Shown here: in pieces, positions 38,225-39,756 of the stretch
Layout: each line of letters begins with the position of its first letter
Numbering within the stretch: the stretch's first letter is position 1
Made by a program: the position numbers and the translations under genes
The notes under the pieces: model-generated
Told to the model about the DNA's origin: nothing
Database searches by the model: none
Seen by the model: the letters and a program-made list of their open reading frames with translations, nothing else
Source: Testudinibacter crocodili
GTDB lineage: Bacteria; Pseudomonadota; Gammaproteobacteria; Enterobacterales; Pasteurellaceae
NCBI GenBank assembly: GCA_006228005.1
Contig: VDHG01000023.1
Location: 1-39,756, forward strand
Direction: 5' to 3'
DNA length: 39,756 nt

Positions 38225-39643
38225 ATGGCGGATTTCAGCTTTTTTATTTACGACTACGAAAGTTTCGGCATTGATCCGGCGCGTGATCGCCCGGCGCAGT
38301 TTGCTGGGATTCGTACTGATGCGGATTTTAATATTATCGGCGAACCGGTGATGGTGTATTGCAAGCAAACCAACGATTATTTGCCCGCGCCGGAAGCGGT
38401 GTTGGTAACGGGCATTACCCCACAAGAATGTAATGAAAAAGGCGTATCCGAACCGGAATTTGCTGCACGCATTTTACAAGAGTTTGCACAGCCGAATACT
38501 TGCGTGATGGGCTATAACAGCATTCGTTACGATGACGAAATGACCCGCTACACCTTTTATCGTAATTTTATCGATCCTTATGAATACAGTTGGAAAAATG
38601 GCAATTCCCGTTGGGATCTGCTGGACGTGCTGCGGGCCTGTTATGCCTTGCGTCCGGAAGGGATCAACTGGGTGTATGACGAAAACGGCTTGCCGTCATT
38701 TAAATTAGATCGTTTAACGCTAGCCAACGGAATTGAGCACAGTAATGCACATGATGCGATGGCGGACGTATATGCCACAATTGAAATGGCGAAATTGGTC
38801 AAAGCCCAACAGCCGCGCTTGTTCGACTATTTTTTCAATCTGCGTAGCAAAAAAGCGGTCGAGGCATTAATCGACACCGCCAATATGACGCCGTTGGTGC
38901 ACGTTTCCGGCATGCTCGGCAACTATCGTGGCAATACCGCACTGGTCGCTCCGTTGGCGTGGCATCCGAGCAATAATAATGCGGTGATTGTGTGCGATTT
39001 AACAGCCGATCTCAGCGATTTGTTAAGCCTTGATGCCGAGACCTTAAAAGTGCGGTTATACAGCAAAAAAGCGGAGTTGGAGGCGCAAGGGATTTTGCCA
39101 GTACCGCTAAAATTGGTGCATATCAATAAGTGCCCGATTGTTGCCCCTGAAAAAACACTATTGCCACAAAGTGCGGAACGCTTGGGGATTGATCGCGAAC
39201 AATGCCTGCACAATCAGCAACGGTTGTTGCAATCCTATGAAATTCGTGACAAAGTGATCGCCATTTTCAGCGAACAACGTGAATATGTCGACGATTTGAA
39301 TGTGGAAACCGCACTTTACCATGGCTTTTTCAGTGATGCAGATAAACGCAATTTGCAAATTCTACGCACTTTAGATGCCGAGCAGTTAAAAAACCCGGAT
39401 TTAACCTTTGAAGACAAACGGATTCCGGAGTTGCTGTTCCACTACCGCGCTCGCCATTTCTACCGCACGTTGAACCGTGCCGAGCAGATCAAATGGCAAA
39501 AATACCGCACTTTGAAGCTAGAGAAAAATGCAGAAACCTTTGTGCAATCGTTGCAGCAATTAGGCGAACAACACCAAAATAATCCTGAAAAACTGGCGTT
39601 ATTGCAACAGGTGTATGAATATGGCGAAAAATTACTGCGTTAG
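38225..39643 (+). CDS. sbcB: Exodeoxyribonuclease I
   Basis: SbcB (ExoI) degrades single-stranded DNA from the 3' end and acts in recombination and mismatch repair. The DEDDh exonuclease domain has D10 and E12 in YDYESFG, the TGITPQ motif near 62, GYNSIRYDDEMTRYTFYRN near 97-115 and the final HDAMADV motif near 178. The SH3-like and helical C-terminal domains follow. At 472 residues it is close to E. coli ExoI (475). It is tightly coupled to the upstream permease gene. Three uptake sequences occur in the last third. Confidence 0.97.
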   Translation: MADFSFFIYDYESFGIDPARDRPAQFAGIRTDADFNIIGEPVMVYCKQTNDYLPAPEAVLVTGITPQECNEKGVSEPEFAARILQEFAQPNTCVMGYNSIRYDDEMTRYTFYRNFIDPYEYSWKNGNSRWDLLDVLRACYALRPEGINWVYDENGLPSFKLDRLTLANGIEHSNAHDAMADVYATIEMAKLVKAQQPRLFDYFFNLRSKKAVEALIDTANMTPLVHVSGMLGNYRGNTALVAPLAWHPSNNNAVIVCDLTADLSDLLSLDAETLKVRLYSKKAELEAQGILPVPLKLVHINKCPIVAPEKTLLPQSAERLGIDREQCLHNQQRLLQSYEIRDKVIAIFSEQREYVDDLNVETALYHGFFSDADKRNLQILRTLDAEQLKNPDLTFEDKRIPELLFHYRARHFYRTLNRAEQIKWQKYRTLKLEKNAETFVQSLQQLGEQHQNNPEKLALLQQVYEYGEKLLR

Positions 39644-39710
39644 CCAGATGCAGCTTGTTAATGATTCCACCTTGAAATGTCTGAAATATCGGCTTAAAGG
39701 ACAAAAATAA

Positions 39711-39734
39711 ATGCCGAATGGTAACATTCGGCAT
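39711..39734 (-). terminator. Hairpin near the window end, probably terminator of a minus-strand gene
   Basis: ATGCCGAATG (39711-39720) pairs perfectly with CATTCGGCAT (39725-39734) around GTAA. A T-rich run follows on the minus strand (complement of 39702-39710) but not on the plus strand. It probably ends a convergent gene beyond the window and may also serve sbcB. Confidence 0.6.
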
Positions 39735-39756
39735 TATGGGGCATAGTAGACAAAAA

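Larger units (their letters stand above)
599..39512. repeat. Dispersed Hin-type DNA uptake sequences, about 43 exact copies
   Basis: AAGTGCGGT or ACCGCACTT occurs about once per 0.9 kb by eye count, in both orientations, in genes and gaps. Examples are 1706, 5616, 9232, 13147, 22593, 26403, 31335, 34879, 37780 and 39504. Opposed pairs form hairpins at 599-627 and 10833-10857. This dialect is the main evidence for the Hin branch of the Pasteurellaceae. Confidence 0.95.

Overview
The window is chromosomal core DNA of a Gammaproteobacterium of the family Pasteurellaceae. The strongest evidence is the 9-base uptake sequence AAGTGCGGT or its complement. I counted about 43 exact copies by eye, often as inverted pairs that form terminators. 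This is the Haemophilus influenzae-type (Hin) dialect, so a Haemophilus, Aggregatibacter, Pasteurella or similar species is likely; I cannot name it. A comEC/rec2 gene behind a textbook Sxy-dependent CRP site (CRE-S) agrees with natural competence. No rRNA, tRNA, insertion sequence, prophage or CRISPR array was seen.

Layout. Positions 1-7926 hold the end of an aromatic amino acid permease, divergent nadK and grpE, cvpA-purF-ubiX (purine and ubiquinone synthesis), moeA-moeB (molybdenum cofactor, minus strand) and folE. Positions 8158-10813 hold the rod-shape operon mreBCD. Next comes a small ClbS/DfsB-like gene, then a TCA block: sucAB and sucCD on the minus strand, divergent from gltA. dksA is convergent with gltA and divergent from comEC. 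Positions 22794-26558 are the lipid A/Kdo operon msbA-lpxK-ycaR-kdsB, followed by a yidB-like gene and uvrC. mukF-mukE-mukB (29110-35747) encode the MukBEF condensin. The last part holds a Fic AMP-transferase gene, an AT-rich GIY-YIG/DUF4357 gene, a DMT-type permease gene and sbcB (exonuclease I).

How the genes work together. gltA and sucABCD supply the citrate synthase and 2-oxoglutarate-to-succinate steps. sdh and lpd are not in the window. comEC imports DNA carrying the uptake sequences seen throughout. uvrC, sbcB and mukBEF are genome maintenance genes. The only clearly accessory-looking segment is 35750-37300: a self-contained class III-like Fic toxin gene and a putative GIY-YIG nuclease gene, 30 bases apart, inserted after mukB. 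It is the best candidate for an undescribed module, although each family is known.

Most starts are supported by ribosome-binding sites. Where the longest reading frame begins too early (grpE, purF, ubiX, gltA, msbA, mukE and the ClbS-like gene), the preferred start and the reason are given.
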